Origin: Prostheceraeus crozeri
Taxonomy: Eukaryota > Platyhelminthes > Polycladida > Euryleptidae
Reading direction: 5' to 3'
DNA: 64,000 nucleotides
Assembly: GCA_907163375.1 (NCBI GenBank)
Contig: CAJQUW010000601.1
Location: forward strand, 1-64,000
Shown: positions 13,068-27,412 of the stretch, piece by piece
Position numbering within the stretch: the stretch's first letter is position 1
Layout: every line of letters begins with the position of its first letter
The notes under the pieces: model-generated
What the model was told of the DNA's origin: nothing
What the model saw: the letters and a program-made list of their open reading frames with translations, nothing else
Databases searched by the model: none
Position numbers and translations under genes: made by a program

Positions 13068-16000
13068 AATGTAAATAATGGATAATTGCGGCTATAGTGT
13101 AGGTCTAGACCTCTTCATTAGCATCAGCTAGCAACATTTAAGCAATATCCAAGCCATTTCCTTTTGGCTGAACTCAGTAAAACAAGTTTTTCACATGAAA
13201 AGATGGAACTTTCACTTGTATGTCTGTTTTACTCAGTGAGTGGTATTCAATATCATTAATCAATGCTCCTTATCATAAAATTAAGTGAACTGTCATTAGT
13301 CTTACTATCAACGACATGTAAAATTTTCGGAAACTCAGTGTCACAAATACATTCCATGACTTATCTCGTCGTCTATGAATTTTGATAGTGAAATTCAAAC
13401 ATCAGAGATTTACTGCACTCTGTCAAAACATCATTTGAAGTCTTTAACTTTGAGGAATTTGGCAGTAAACACTATCAGCTTTTTATGAACGTAAAGTTAA
13501 TTTCCAACTTGCCTTCAAGTTGTCGCAGAAACAAATTTAAACATTGAATAGAGTCTGTTGTGTAAAGAGTTAGCAATTTGAGAGACTTGTCATCGTGCAT
13601 GTATCGTGACATCATATTCATTTCATGTTAGATACTCGTGATTCACGATCATACTGAGACGTACCACATGTTTGCTCTTCTACTTTTCTTTCGTGATCTG
13701 TTTATACAAAAGCTCTGGTAATAATCTATCCGGTGGATGTAATCTGACGCATTCTTGACATGCAACGCAATGACATCATAGTGATGTTTGTTTAAGAAGA
13801 AGATGACGTTTCTGACAAATATTCGAGTTTCAAAGTGCCACCCAGACGTGATACTAAGTTGTGTAAACAGATTAATAGGCCATAGTCTTCTTCCATTTAG
13901 CAAAGCTTTGAGATGCACAGCTATGAAATGAAATGAAATTTGCAATCATTCAGTAGGTTCAACATTGGACAAATGGCCCATAGGTGTGCCAGGTCCCAAA
14001 TACTTTTCATCAAACTATCTTAGTCAGTCTCTTCACTTCTGTGAGACTTATAACTTAATTTTTTAGGCAATAAAAAAGATCCTTTTTTCATGTTGCCTCA
14101 TGTTCATACCTCTTCTATAAAATACTAAATTATGTTTCAGGGAATAGGTTATGATGGCTCAATGTGATAGATTGGTTTCGTCGTTGATTTTTTGGGCTCA
14201 TCACTTTTAAAAGCTAGTGTTTATGACTAGGGACAACAGCAGTTGCTGGTATATAGTGCTACATGAAACAAGCGAGGTAGACCGGCGCTACTTAGGTTTC
14301 CACCAGTTTCTATGCACTGGCGCAACCAGGATGTTTGGAAGGATGCTCTCTTTCATGGAAATGTGTAATTACGTTACTGCTGCAACCTACAATCACATGT
14401 ATGACAATTAGGCTTATAATATCGATATATATCAAGCAGACAATCAGTGCCTTCCACTTGATAATTTTTATTAATTTCATAGGTTTCAAAGGTGCAATGG
14501 ACGAGGAACTGCAGCTCTAAATTAACCGATGCTTCACTTGATCTTTTCTGAAATTACAGTTGAGTTCGTTGGCCAGCAGACCCTACTAATATATTTGGAA
14601 GAAACATATTAGACCATATGTTTGTATCATACAGACAGATCATGAGCTGCATAGATGCGCTGTGAAGTCAAAGATAAGGAGTCGTAATCCTGGCATTTTC
14701 CGTGTAGTCGAAGACGAAGTCCGAAAATGGATGAGACTCAGACTCCAGCTTGCATCATATGAATGCAGCATCTAGAGAAACATCGCATTTTTTCGTCAAT
14801 GCTTTTTAGTCTGACTTAAAAATATAATGTAACTTGATAATCTTTCCTAAATGCTTGTTTAGCCAATCGTAGTGCATTGGAATGCATGTAATAGTCTAGT
14901 TATCATAATGAGTACATTTCCGTAGCATCATAATATCATTGGATGATATTGAAAATAGCCTTTATGAGAACCATGTTTTCTTGGAAGATGAAAATAAAAT
15001 GATGTAATGTGTAGCGTTGCAAAATTGCCTTAATAAGGAACACTGAATATTTACCTTCTCGGCAATTATTATTAGGCTGGATACCAAAATATTCTTACTA
15101 CACTTCATATTGTGGATGAATATTTCATTTAGTGTGACTACTATTTATCACATATAACAAATTGTAGACATATAATCAAGAATGTTGATGAAGCCATGGA
15201 TATCCCTGTAGGACGTCTAAAAGCTTAATAGTAGCTTGCGAGATGGTAACAGTGATTATTTTATGAGTTGAATGTTTATGTATGCAATTACATCGTCAGT
15301 GTTATTACTAGAACATTTTCTATTATGAACTCGAGTCAGTTACTAATCACATGCCTACAGCTGCAACCACTTTAATACATTGTTCCTTATCTAATTACAC
15401 TTCATTGTAAGGCTTAATATAGTTTTGTCAACTTACCGGCATTGGCAAGATATTCTGCTGCAGCCATTATCGAATATACGATGAATGTGTTATTGCACTT
15501 CATATTTCCGCATGAATTCAGGTGGAAAATTCTACTGCATGCTCTACTTTTTTTCATGTCACATGAAAGACGAACAAAAACAGAAACATCTCGGTTTCCG
15601 GCTTCTCTCAAATTATGAAAAATAGCCTTAATTGTAAAATATATGGAAGGATTCGTCTCAAGAGCGACCCGCATCTATAAGAAAGTCATGTCTTCCGTTT
15701 ACACATTAATTCAATGAGCATTTATGAAAATCCGTCAAGTGATTATAAAGTAGCTGACGTTCTAGAAAAGCTGTAGAAAACTGATCACGACAATATTGAG
15801 AATGTAAAATCTGTCGGAGTCTATATAGCATCACTTGTGCATCATGCCGCATCATACATCTTTCCTTAGGCCTAAATATCAATTCGCAATATCTTCTTAG
15901 CTTTTATCATCAACTCAACTCCTGCGAGAGTAACAAGTGTGCCATAAAGTAGCTACGTCCCATTTAATTGGTTTTATTTGAGGTGCACTCAATATGCATC

Positions 16001-18616
16001 ATTCGATATTTATATGAACAGTAGCTTATCTGTGTCTCGTCTATCGTCATGACTTCTAGATGCATCCGTGACATTATGTTCTTAACATTTCAAGTTATAA
16101 TGCACCTGGCTTCAAAATAAGCACTTAAAAAAAATGACAGGACCAGAGATCTGCACCATTGGTGTATAATTTATGTCTTTACATTTACGTCTACTGCGAG
16201 TGACCATAGTTCTTGATATCAAAGGTAGTAGTTTTAAATGATAATTCAGATGGATGAATTTGAAGAATGAGTCAACCATTTGACATGCATGTTAGGAAAT
16301 AAAACTGCCTAAATATTTACAACAATTTAAGTAGTTTAATTATTTGTACCTTTCGACCTGCTATATAACTGCTAAGATCATCTTTAACTTTCAATCGAGC
16401 AATCTGCGATATCGAATAAGTACAGTCGTGAGTTTGTTCAACTGTAATGCACGCATGGGATAAGTTGCTTGTTTGTTACATTTTCATTCACCTTTTAGGG
16501 CTTCGAGATGGAATTTAAAGATTTGCAGTACATTTTTGGAGTATAAGTGCATGTATTCGCAAAAGATTTGGACAAAATATACTTGCTTGTTCTCTTTTAC
16601 AAGAAATGATAGTTCACCTGTATATTGTGCTACTCAAAATAAATAAATCGTACAATACATACATACAGTGTAGACGGTACACTTTGCAACAATTTTGCTA
16701 TACATCAAGTCAGCAATGATTGCTATACCCACAGCCACCTGCATCAGTCTGTCCATTACAAGCTTCTTCATCACTATCTATCATATATTGCACATGTGCC
16801 AGTATTCATGCATGTAGTTTGAGCCAATCACGCCTGTGCCATGATTATTCTAGAACAAATAGTATGCCCTATGTTTTCTTGCATGTTAAGTGATATGGAG
16901 GAAATTCATAGCTTTTCAACTTTGAGATTTTTAAATTAATTTCAAAATTAGTAAAGAGTTCACATTTCAGTCAAAATGCCGATTAAATGCCTAAAGCAAT
17001 GTTCTTGTAAATGATGTGATTTTTGCCGTGCAGTGTGCAATGATATCACGGACATCGACTGAGACAACAACTTGAGATATGCACTTGTCTTCATTGCTTT
17101 AAAATTGATGTTACATGTATCTGATAGTAACTAAGTTGTTTACATACATGTATATGCATATACCATTTCATGATTCTTTGAAATTTCAGCTCAAAGTGAT
17201 TTGAAAACCAGACTGATGCATACCCTGTAGTTCCGAGCTTTTATGAAGTATCAGATCGAAAGCTCTGTACCACAGGAGACGCAATTCTGGTTTAAACATG
17301 TCGATAGAAGGCAGGAAGTGATCATTTGGTAAGTTTGTTTCAATTAATTCTTCTTACCGCTCATAAATAAACATCTGTGTTTGAAAGAATCATTTTTCGA
17401 ACCAGCGCAGATTTCATGTCCTAGATTTGCAAAAGAGTCAACAATAAGGGAAGTTAACTTGAGTGGCGGTCGGCTTTGGTCTGTGAAAAGGTCAGTGTTG
17501 TTGTCCACTTCAAGACAGGCCGCCAGCGTAATGGTAATTCTCTCACGAGGAGTTTTTTTTTCGGCGCACCTTCTAATCTCTCATTTGAAATAAGACGGCC
17601 ATTTTATCTTTAAATGAAGAATGAGATGGAGCTTGCCGTCTAAGGGAAGATGGATATCGTTAAATGGCGACTGTGGAACTCTTTGTGCCAACCGTCGTTG
17701 CATTCTCTATCCTTATCTACACCATTTCCTCCAACCGTGGCGGTGAGAGAGCAAAGTTGAAAGGCTCCCCGATAACGGAGTTCTAACTTTATGCAACTGT
17801 TGATACAAGCGTGGGATGAAGACACATGTACAAGATTTGCTGAAGTTTGGTGTGTTATCTGACACCAACAGCACTTGCGCAATTTTGATCTTAATTCATA
17901 TCTTCCGAATACGCGTGTGCTTGTTGAGTGATGATTCATGGAGCATTACTTGATGATAAGTGGTCTGTAATTCAGTGAGAATAAGCTTCTGTAATTAATT
18001 TCTGAGTACTTTTTTATATCTGAATATGAACCACAAAGATAATTTGCCTCGTCTACGTGTTTGGGTCTAGAGATGACTTTCCTCGATACAAATGGTCACG
18101 GCCAGAACTAGTCTCGAGGGGCAAGAAGATCAGTTTTCCATTGAACGTAATGCTGAATTCTGACGAACTAGGACATTGACAAAATATCAAATCGTTTATT
18201 TCTCAAAAAAGAGAACACGAGGATGAAATAATACATGACGATGACTTTTACAAAGGGAATGATGTTCTAACATTTACGTAATACGATTAAATAAATACAC
18301 ATGAAATAATGTCGTGAAATGTAAAGATTACAAGAGATGATAACATGATAATTGAGACACTGGAAGGAGAGGACATTTAAATTTTAACAAGAAATGGCAT
18401 TTGGATTAATCAAGTCATAAATTGTTTAGATGCAATAGGATCTGGAACATTATTAATGTAAAGAGCGTTACATTATATCATCAAAAAACCTGCTTTACGC
18501 CTGAATGCTATCGGAAAAACCACACATCAAAAAATCTTACCTGAAAAGGAGCATATGATAATGCAGAACTTCTGACGAATAAATTAATGTTCCGGACCTC
18601 GACAAATAGGCTGACG
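13068..18616. other. AT-rich region without a supported gene
   Basis: No domain-bearing frame, RNA gene or paired repeat was recognised. The segment 17620-17950 is modestly richer in G+C and holds a 99-codon minus-strand frame with no recognised motif. Confidence 0.5.
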
Positions 18617-18695
18617 CAGGGTTTCCGCGATCCTGGAAACTTCTGGAATTTCGAAAACAGTTTTCCAGGGCATTGGAAACTCCTGGAATTTTGTG
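18617..18695 (+). repeat. possible hAT transposon end
   Basis: CAGGGTTTCCGCGATCCTGG followed by repeated tggaaac-t(t/c)-ctggaattt words resembles the inverted ends of many animal hAT elements. The matching opposite end and an 8-bp target duplication were not found, so this is at best one end of a decayed copy. Confidence 0.25.
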
Positions 18696-21583
18696 TTATT
18701 GTAGATAAATGAGGGTATCTCTGCTTTGTCACTAGAAGTTTTTAATGGTATATTTTTATTCTTACATTGTATATGTAATGACTTCATCTACATTCTTAGT
18801 TTTGTTGTTAAAGAATTTCCCAGCTATGCATCTTAAAAGTCATTTACTTCATTCAGGAAATTCAATTAACACTCTTTCTATAAAAAAGCCGTAGTCTATA
18901 AAAGAAACAACTCGTGCATTGGAGAGCATTTTGAATACCGGCAGATGTGGATTTAAAATGAAGCCTGGAATATCGTATTCCTTTTCCTGCATTTTGAGCT
19001 GTGCCCGAGTCACACCTGCGCGCACCGGTGCACCGAAAATGTTGAAAAGTTTCCCTAATCAATTATTAAAGTATAGACGAAGTATAACGTTTTTCGCGAT
19101 CAAGATTGTCGTGTGATAGCTACTTAAAATATCAAAATATTGTAGGTAGGATCTCTGTCCTTCATGCTAAACATTTATATTTTCTAGAATTCAATGCAAA
19201 TTTTATAGAGTACGAGTAATAGGAAAATTCTGATATTGTCAAATATATTAATTTATCAAAGACCTTTGCTTTTCAAATGTGTTGATCCTTCAATTAGCTC
19301 GATTTTTTACTCAGAAATAGAAGAAAATCAAACTGCTTGACCTTTTCACAAGTGTTAGAAATATCAAATAATATAAATCAATATAATATCAAATATCATT
19401 ATATATCAAATAATATTGCAGATACACAATATGATTAATTTCTAATCCGTCCTGATGAGTTCTTTCGATTGACACGCGATTTGTTAAAAATCAGACCATG
19501 AATTTAGGAGGTCAAGGATAAACGCGCCTTCGATGGGCCGCTTACCCTGAAAGAACTCATAGCAAACAAACTTTACTAGAAAAGGTGGTAGGGTATTGTA
19601 CGGAGAGAGGAATTAAGAACTATGTGTTTACCTTTGAGTGATAGAGAACTGATACTACTATTGAAGCATAATTGTCATTTTTTTACTTTGAGAAATTGCG
19701 AAATTCTAGAAGTTTGATCATTTTCATGTGGTGTATCTAGTTTGTGACAGGGCTTAATCATAAAAATTCGAAACTTTTTCAATTTGAATTCATTGAAATG
19801 AACATAAAAATAGAAATATAGAACATTCATCAAAACACAGTTTGAAAGTTTGCATCACTGCAAGACCATTAGCATGCACTCAATAGGAACTGTCACAAAA
19901 TGTAACATAGCCTATAAACACCATCGCCTGCGTATTGATATATTGTTCATTGACAGTCGTCAGTCGTTAGCACAGAATTAGAATAGAATTATAATGCTGT
20001 GGTCGTTAAACTAAATTCTAGCAGCTACTGATCAACAGTGTGGAAATCATGCTGTATGATTTCTTCACGAAAATTCCAGAAACATGGGAAAAACAAAAAC
20101 TTTCTAAATTCTGTAATCCTTTGCTGCAATCAGCCAAGGCTCTTTTCACCCTTCCATCTTTTCCAACGGTCTTAAGTCCGTTGAGAAAAGTGGAGTAGAT
20201 CCCAGTCCACCCGGTGGACAGCAAGCTGGTTGAGATTTTTTTAAAAGATAATGCGGATCTATATTATTTGTTGACATTATTTGATTATTTGTTGCCGATT
20301 AGTGCATTATTTTTCGACTTATTTGCTTATGGTTTTTCATCGCAGAAATAGTATATTGAATACAAGTCGTGACATTGTTCACTTGCAGTCATTTATCATA
20401 TTTTGGATTCAAGACTATGATGACAATAGGTAGGAATTATACTAAACGGTAACGGGATATCAACTACTTCATCGTTTGCTTGTTTTTATTGATTACTGTT
20501 TACAAGAAAATTCGGCAAAATGGTTGATGACAAAGCTCCTTTATGAACAATAATTGACTCATGACAATTTCAAGTACTTTTTAGTTGACAACAGGTTATA
20601 GTTTAAGGTCAGAATGGTTATAGGTGTCAATAACAATAAAAACTTATAAATTTTTATCTTCAAAAATGCTATATAAATAGCATTTAGGCTACTAAAGAGT
20701 ACAATTCTCATAACATGAAAATTATCTCAGCAGTATTTATAATATAGTGTAATTCTTACTAATTTGAATAATTAATTGAAGCAGTCTTAATAAGGAATGA
20801 TGGCGTTCCCCAATTCGTAGTTTTACAAATGCAGTGCTTTTGCAACCATTGGATTAATAAGTTCGTAAGAGAACTCAATGGAACTTTCTCGTGGCAACGA
20901 ATTAAAATTGATCAGTTACTTAGTCCGTCAGTCATCAGCAGGAACTCGCTTCATTGTGATTCGACCCCTAACCTGAACACTCAAGCCTAGACGAGCAGGG
21001 TCCCACACATTGTTGCCGACAAAGTGTTCAATAGGTGATTATATTTGGAAAGATATGTCAAGAAGGTATGCGTCAGACATGCAAAAGTTGCGTTTCTCAC
21101 TTATAAAATCATCCTATCATTAAATTTATCCCATCTGTAAATAAGCTACATCACGCTTTTTGCGATGTGCATACAGTATGCAAACAAGCCCTTTTCTTCA
21201 ATCTGTGCTGTTTTCGACTCTAATTCGATCAATCGTTTTTCATTTACGAGTGCTTCATGATAATAATTTCATAGCACAGTGCACTAAAGTGAAATAATAA
21301 TCTATACAAACTCGGGTTGTATTCAAACGAGTGGTTCATCGTCTATTCATAATGGACATAATTATTTGACGCATGATAATCTATAATCTATATAAAACAT
21401 TTGCAAGCTGTATGAAAATTGCTTATTTATTTATCTCCCGATTCCTAGGTCCCATCACAATCGGCTGGGGCAAAATCACTACAATTACAGAAACATATAA
21501 GCAAAGTTCATAAGATACTATATGAAAATCATTATTCTGATAAAAAATAGAAAATGTTATTTTACCAACCCGGCACTGTAAAC
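18696..21583. other. AT-rich region without a supported gene
   Basis: Contains low-complexity ataatatcaaat-type sequence at about 19360-19430. A solitary B-box-like word (minus strand) at about 20958 was not accepted as a SINE. Nothing else was recognised. Confidence 0.5.
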
Positions 21584-21834
21584 TTCACACCGTCAAAAAA
21601 TAGCTAAAATAACCGTTACACTTCACAGAAAATATCCGAAATTTCTGTTAAGATGATGACGTCACAAGTCACAGCTTAATGATTTGATGACGCAACACAT
21701 AAAATCCGCTAGATAAACATCATCTGCCTTTTACAGATATTTTCTGTTCAAACTGCAAAATACAGATAAACTTACTGTATTTTGACTATTCATTTAGCGT
21801 ATATTTACTGTGTACAATCAATTTGCAGTGTATG
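21584..21834. repeat. possible small non-autonomous DNA transposon
   Basis: The segment runs from cactgtaaactt to aatttgcagtg, so its ends are roughly inverted (CACTGTAAA against CACTGCAAA). Inside, acagaaaatatc and gatattttctgt form another inverted pair, and tttactgt-type words recur. No target duplication is evident, so the boundaries are uncertain. Confidence 0.3.
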
Positions 21835-23551
21835 AGCCGCTTTCATAATTGTTAACCTTAATAGATAGACCTCAGTTCTTAGTCTTATAGTTGCGAACAA
21901 ATTTGAATGCTATCCTCCTCGAATTCAACAGCAACAGGAATGCGAATAAACGCTTTGAAGTTTCTATTTCATTGATTCTGCTATTAAGGTTGGGGATGAG
22001 ATCAGACGGAATGCTTGTTGATCGGATTCTTCTTGTGTGACGAAGGAACTGAATGACCTCTCCGTGAGGATCAGGTCAAACAAAGCAACGTCAATAATCA
22101 AGCAAAGGAAGACAATAAGACATCATTGAACCAGCTGTTGTAGCAAGCTTGAGTTATTACTTGCTGTTTGTTGGGAAACGGATGAAGAAAAAGATTATTT
22201 ATTTCCCGAAGTAATCGTCCCGTCATCTGATAACAAGACATGCTGGCGTTCCTCTAAATCGCTGTGCTGGCTATTATCGGTGATTGATGAGTTTAAGAAG
22301 AGTTTTCAGGCTCGACAGCTCGTTACTGACTTTCTGGCAAGCCAAACTTGGCAATTTTGCCCGTGGATAATATTTCTCGCTTTTGTTGGTCAGATAGTGT
22401 AAACATATCTCTAAGAGATGTGTTGAACTTTGTCTAATGACTCATTGGTTATGTCAGCAGCCGCGCTAACGTCACTTCCTCCGACGTTTTTGATTTATTG
22501 TCATCTTCGTCACTTTTATTACATTTCGACATCTTTAATCAGATTCCATTATTCAAATTTCGACAATTAGCCATAGATCAGACCAGCATTCTTTTTGTTT
22601 ATAAAGTTCGTTTTTCATGGACAATTCTGAGCTACTAATATCACAAAGCTTCTTCTATAACAAAGTTTATTCTCTTGACTCATATGAACATTTACAGACA
22701 TATGACTACACTATAGGCCGTCAATGAAGCACAATTTAAACCAGATGCTTGTATTAGCTCTGAGTATTGTGAAGGAATATTCAGCCAATCTCTACCTCAG
22801 TTATGCTGCTATTAATAATGAGGATAATAAACATCCTAGTCGATATACCGGCAAATAGGCATTGACTACGTGCATACCGAGCAGCTCTCTGATGCGAGTG
22901 TGTCTAAATTGTGATCTACAAATTCGTTTTCAATAATTAGAGCTAATTAAGCAAAAGTCGGGACTACTTTGTCTCATAGATAGATAATTGAATTTCACAT
23001 GGATACATTTTAAGCGAGAGTGGCTCCCAATTTAGCAGTGGATGGGCGCGGTCCGAGGACCGTGACAGTTGGCGTAGGCCTTGGATACATCAATCTGACA
23101 TATATGTGCATTTATTGCACAATCCAATATCCACTTTATTTTTAAATTTTAGTTGTCCGGAAGGATGAAGCTTCAGTACGCATATTAGAGATGCATTCAT
23201 GGATTCAATCTGGCTGGCGCGGGAGATACAACCACTCTTACAATAGGTTGGGTATCTTTATTAGGTGGGAATTGTCGGTGTATTCCAAAAATGTGTATGC
23301 ATCCAGTGAGCAAAAATTCCAAAATATTCTTTATTTAAAAACATGTTTTCCGAACCCTGATGACAATTCCTGATTGAATGCCGTAAAAGCCGCAATGGTG
23401 AAGGTGCACTTGTAGCATCACTACAAAGCACAGCGTCGTTTGCTTGACGAAATTTTTTTCTGTTAGTCATTGTCTTGAGTCATGATCTCTTTAGTCATGC
23501 TTTATATATTGAGTAACTGTCTTTATAGTCATGATATGATTCAATATCGAA
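21835..23551. other. region without a supported gene
   Basis: No recognisable coding segment or RNA gene. A short GC-rich palindrome, ggtccgaggacc, lies near 23049. Confidence 0.5.
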
Positions 23552-23905
23552 ACAGAATGACAACTATTAAGTCAATACAAGACACCAACACCCTTGATTC
23601 CCCGACCGCACTCGCCCGACCTAGAAATCGAACCGAAGTCCGCGGTGGAGACGAGCTCGCACCTTCATCACTAGGCCAAGCTGATGGTTCAAAAGGAATG
23701 CGAATGAAGGCAGAAGTCATCTCTAAGTGATATCGACAACATATTGACCTCTTATTATTGACAGAACGCTACCAGCGTTCTGAAGCGTTTTGAGCCATCA
23801 GCGTGGCCTATTGAAGAAGGTGCGAGCTCGTCTCCACCGCGGACGAGTGCGGTCGGGGAATCAAAGGTGTTGGTGTCTTGTATTGACTTAATACCTGTCA
23901 TTCTC
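23552..23905. repeat. inverted pair of tRNA-derived SINE sequences
   Basis: The left arm (23552-23690) read on the minus strand holds a tRNA-like head: A box TGGCCTAGTGATG at 23666-23678 and B box GGTTCGATTTC at 23624-23634. A body with GAGTGCGGTCGGGGAATC follows. The right arm (about 23785-23905) is the same sequence on the plus strand, but the B-box segment is missing. The match continues past the SINE body through tggtgtcttgtattgactta to gacaggtattaag-like tail sequence. The two arms are separated by about 100 bp and could fold into a long hairpin. Either two SINEs inserted in opposite orientation at neighbouring sites, or one copy was duplicated in inverted form. Confidence 0.65.
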
Positions 23906-26710
23906 TTTAGATATTCAATGAACTACGACAGACCTTTGTTGTTAATGATCTGATTTAGTGTAGCAACAATGTCTCCAAAACTATCGAAGCAACCTATTTT
24001 AGTGAGAAAGCTACCCAATGGCCTAGAAATTCTTATTCCCATAGTGCAAAATGGTCCCTTTCCCATGGAGTTTCAAAACGACCTGGAGATCATTCTTGAG
24101 AATTTCCACCAAGTGCAGTGTCTTGCTGGTAATTATGTCACTTGACTAGCCAAGGAGTATTTGCTGTCCATGAATCCTTTTATTTTTTTCAGTATCGAAT
24201 TTCTTCTTCAAATAATGTAAATCCAGCATTTTCTTGAAGTACAACTGGAATTACTTTATATGCAGATCGCGTTTATAAGAATAAATCAGTCAGAACCTAA
24301 TTTTTAAGATCTGAAGTAGCACAATGATTGGGAGTTTTATCAAGAATGATACTTGCTAGATCAAGTAGATTTGTTGCTTGCGTGAAATATGCCAACTTTT
24401 TAGATACACCAAATATCATTCTAGTCCAACGCCAATAATACTTAATGAAAATAAAAAATAACCAAGCTGATGAAATTGATTGATTTTGTTTCTAAGCACT
24501 TAAACACAGCATTTTCCGCTAAAACAAGTGTCAACAGGATGAATTTATCAGGTTATACACTATTTGCAATAACTCAATTTTAGAGAGTCATAGATTAAAT
24601 GTGCATTCTGATGCTTAATTTCTTTGAAAATCAATACTAAAAAGAATGCAAGACATAACACCTCCATCGTTTTAAAAAATGTGTGACTAGATCATTAATT
24701 TATCATCAATCATTTCAGCAGCTTGTCTATAGACCCTTTACTTTCATCAATCAAATAGTGCTGATGAAGGAAAATTGCACAATTCAATGCTACTTACTGT
24801 AAGCGCATCAATCCCATAGAACTATACTTTGTAATCGGAACATTGAAAATTATTATCGGCATCACAGAATAAAATCAATCGTAAAGTGGTTCATGTAAAT
24901 CCAAACTCCGTTTGTTATTTGCTCATAAATGTATCTTATAATAATTACAGTGAGAAACTTGACTTTTTCGCATTTGTGGATGGAGTTGCTGTGCATCTAC
25001 TTTTGATTCATAGCGAAGCTAGTGAGTTATATGTACCACTTCATTTTTGATTTCTGATCCTAATCAATGATCAGAAGTTTGCATTAGACATGCATGCGTT
25101 CATTCAGTGTGTGACCCACTTCTGTTGTCGAGGTGGTGTTTAAGGCATACTCAGGTACCTATAGGCTTATTTTTAAGCGTCCTGATAGATGAATAGCACG
25201 TAAAATCAGGTCACTTACTATACAGAGCCAATGCGTTGAATTCAAAATATATGCTAAAGATCGTTTTTAAACTAGGACGTTATTTTTTCAAGTTTACAAG
25301 TGATCGAAAAAGTCAGCATAAAAATGCTGAAAATGTTGCGGTACAAACCTGAAAATCAAAAGAACCCTGCAATGTTAGTGGCACCCTAATTACAAGTAAT
25401 TTATTCTCTTTGTAATGTTGTCCTGGCGATGACAGTTATTCAAGCAAACCTTTCTCGGAGACCGCTACAATCCCTGATATTGCATGTTCTTCTTATGTTC
25501 ATAAGCTCTAAGTCAGTTGCATAAGCCGCGGTAAGCGGCCATGATGTAGCGGAGTAGCGCCACAGAGGTTGTATCGTCCTCCAACTTTTGTACTTACCTG
25601 TTCGGTGTAGAAATCCATTACCGAATTATTGCCTAATAGATAATGCTGTATGCATGATATACTGTATAGATTACAATACTGCAAGCGTTCTAAACCATGA
25701 ATATTGGGCAAATAAGATACTCTGCCCAATCAAAATATTTTTGGGGGAGGACAGATCCCCCTTCTCTCGCGTCCATGTGCGCACACTAATTCACTTTTGC
25801 ACTCTAGCGAACTTTCGAGAAAACTTACTGTGCTTTTTGCACTTGCGTTAGAGACAATTGATTCCGTCTTGATTCTTGATTTAAAGGAAAATCGAGACAG
25901 GCAATAATCGTTATAAATAATCCAGCTACCACATGAACATCGTTTCGTATTATATACCCAAAGTCGTATATGTCTTAAAAACTCCACATTATGAAGTTGT
26001 CATCAATATTATATAATTAATGCACCATAGCCGGGGATAAACAAACATGCGCTTTTCTTGTCAATGAACGATTAGCAAAAACTTGTAACATAGAGATTGA
26101 ACGCTATATAGTGATCGCTATAGTTTTTGTTCTTTTTCATCCCTACCCCGTTACTTTCAATACAGATTTCTTATTTCCCTTCAGTTTATGATGGCAGTTT
26201 TCGATTCAACTATATGCCATGACTTGTTTCTCTTAAACCTGATGACCTCAAGAGTTTCTGATTGTTTCCAATCTCATTTTCATCTATCTCATTCACTTCA
26301 TTGCCAGCACATCTTCGAATCGAGGAGAGAATATTCCTCTAAACACATCATATCATCGACATTTCCCGGCTCTCTGTAGACTATCGAGAAGTGAAGACTT
26401 TTTATTCAATTATCCGCTGATAATGTGGCCGAAATTGTGTCACATTTCAAGTCCCACTCCGTATAATCAACCAAACTTTCTTCGTGCGTAGCAGTGAGGC
26501 AGAAGTGTTTGTCTTCGAGTTACGAACTACTCCATGCCAGACAGCACGGCCTCTTGGGAGGAGGTTATAGGAATTGCTATTCACGATAATCTGAGATGAA
26601 ACACAAACTCGGAATCGACGTTTTTCTTTAACTGATATGTCCATCCGAGTCAAAAAACGGAAATCTCATGTCATACCTAAAATCCCAGCATGTTCTACTG
26701 GCACGAGAAA
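23906..26710. other. AT-rich region without a supported gene
   Basis: No domain was recognised. On the minus strand near 25601 the sequence CCGAACAG|GTAAGTAC would make a good splice donor after an open stretch. No protein similarity supports an exon there. Confidence 0.5.
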
Positions 26711-26910
26711 AGTTAAACCAAATGGCAAAAATGAACTTAAATTTGATTACAGCAGGAGAGAGTCAATCTCATTTTTTAATGAACTATTATTAGACCACTG
26801 AAATGAACATATGTTCATTTCAGTGGTCTAATAATAGTTCATTAAAAAATGAGATTGACTCTCTCCTGCTGTAATCAAATTTAAGTTCATTTTTGCCATT
26901 TGGTTTAACT
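26711..26910. repeat. perfect 200-bp palindrome without spacer
   Basis: The 100 bases from 26711 to 26810 are exactly reverse-complementary to 26811-26910, with no mismatch and no spacer. The centre reads gaacat|atgttc. Symmetry stops abruptly on both sides (a at 26710 against a at 26911). The arm has no recognised coding or transposon content and no target duplication was seen. Such a structure can arise by snap-back synthesis, by fusion of two inverted copies, or as a library or assembly artefact. Confidence 0.97.
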
Positions 26911-27412
26911 ATATCCTCGTATATATCTGCCTATCCAGCAGGAAGCCGAACGATTATCCAGTTAATGTTTATTAACTGCTAATTAAATTTCAAACTGTTT
27001 TATCATTGTTTTATGAAATGAAGCATCACTGCATCTGTAAACCTACGGATTGGAGAACGCCAGCAGTCCTCATCAGATCAAAGTACCTTAATAATCAATT
27101 AATTTATATGCCAAATCGAATCTACCGTAGAAATGGATCTTCATCTCATGTTTTTGTCTTCCCGATGTCTACGGATAACTATGTAATTTTTCACTACTTC
27201 ATAGTTTTGGCATAGCTATTCAGTCCCTTCCATTCAATATTTCAATACTATTCTGTTGTCAATTGCGATATCAAATAAAACTGTTTATAAGAGCTGGCGA
27301 AAAAGTAATATCATAGCTGTCGCCACAAATCAACCATTGATTCCATACTTCCCTTATATACCGGTACTTACTTTGCATCAGATAAGTAATGGCAGCGGGC
27401 GGGAGGACCACA
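26911..27412. other. short region without a supported gene
   Basis: A 69-codon plus-strand frame at 27006-27215 shows no recognisable motif. Nothing else was seen. Confidence 0.45.

Noticed and set aside
20930-21010. B-box-like GGGTCGAATC on the minus strand, possibly a SINE
   Set aside because: No acceptable A box at the right distance and no recognisable SINE body.
25588-25760. Possible minus-strand exon ending at a good GTAAGT donor
   Set aside because: No protein similarity and no unique acceptor. Donor-like words are common in AT-rich DNA.
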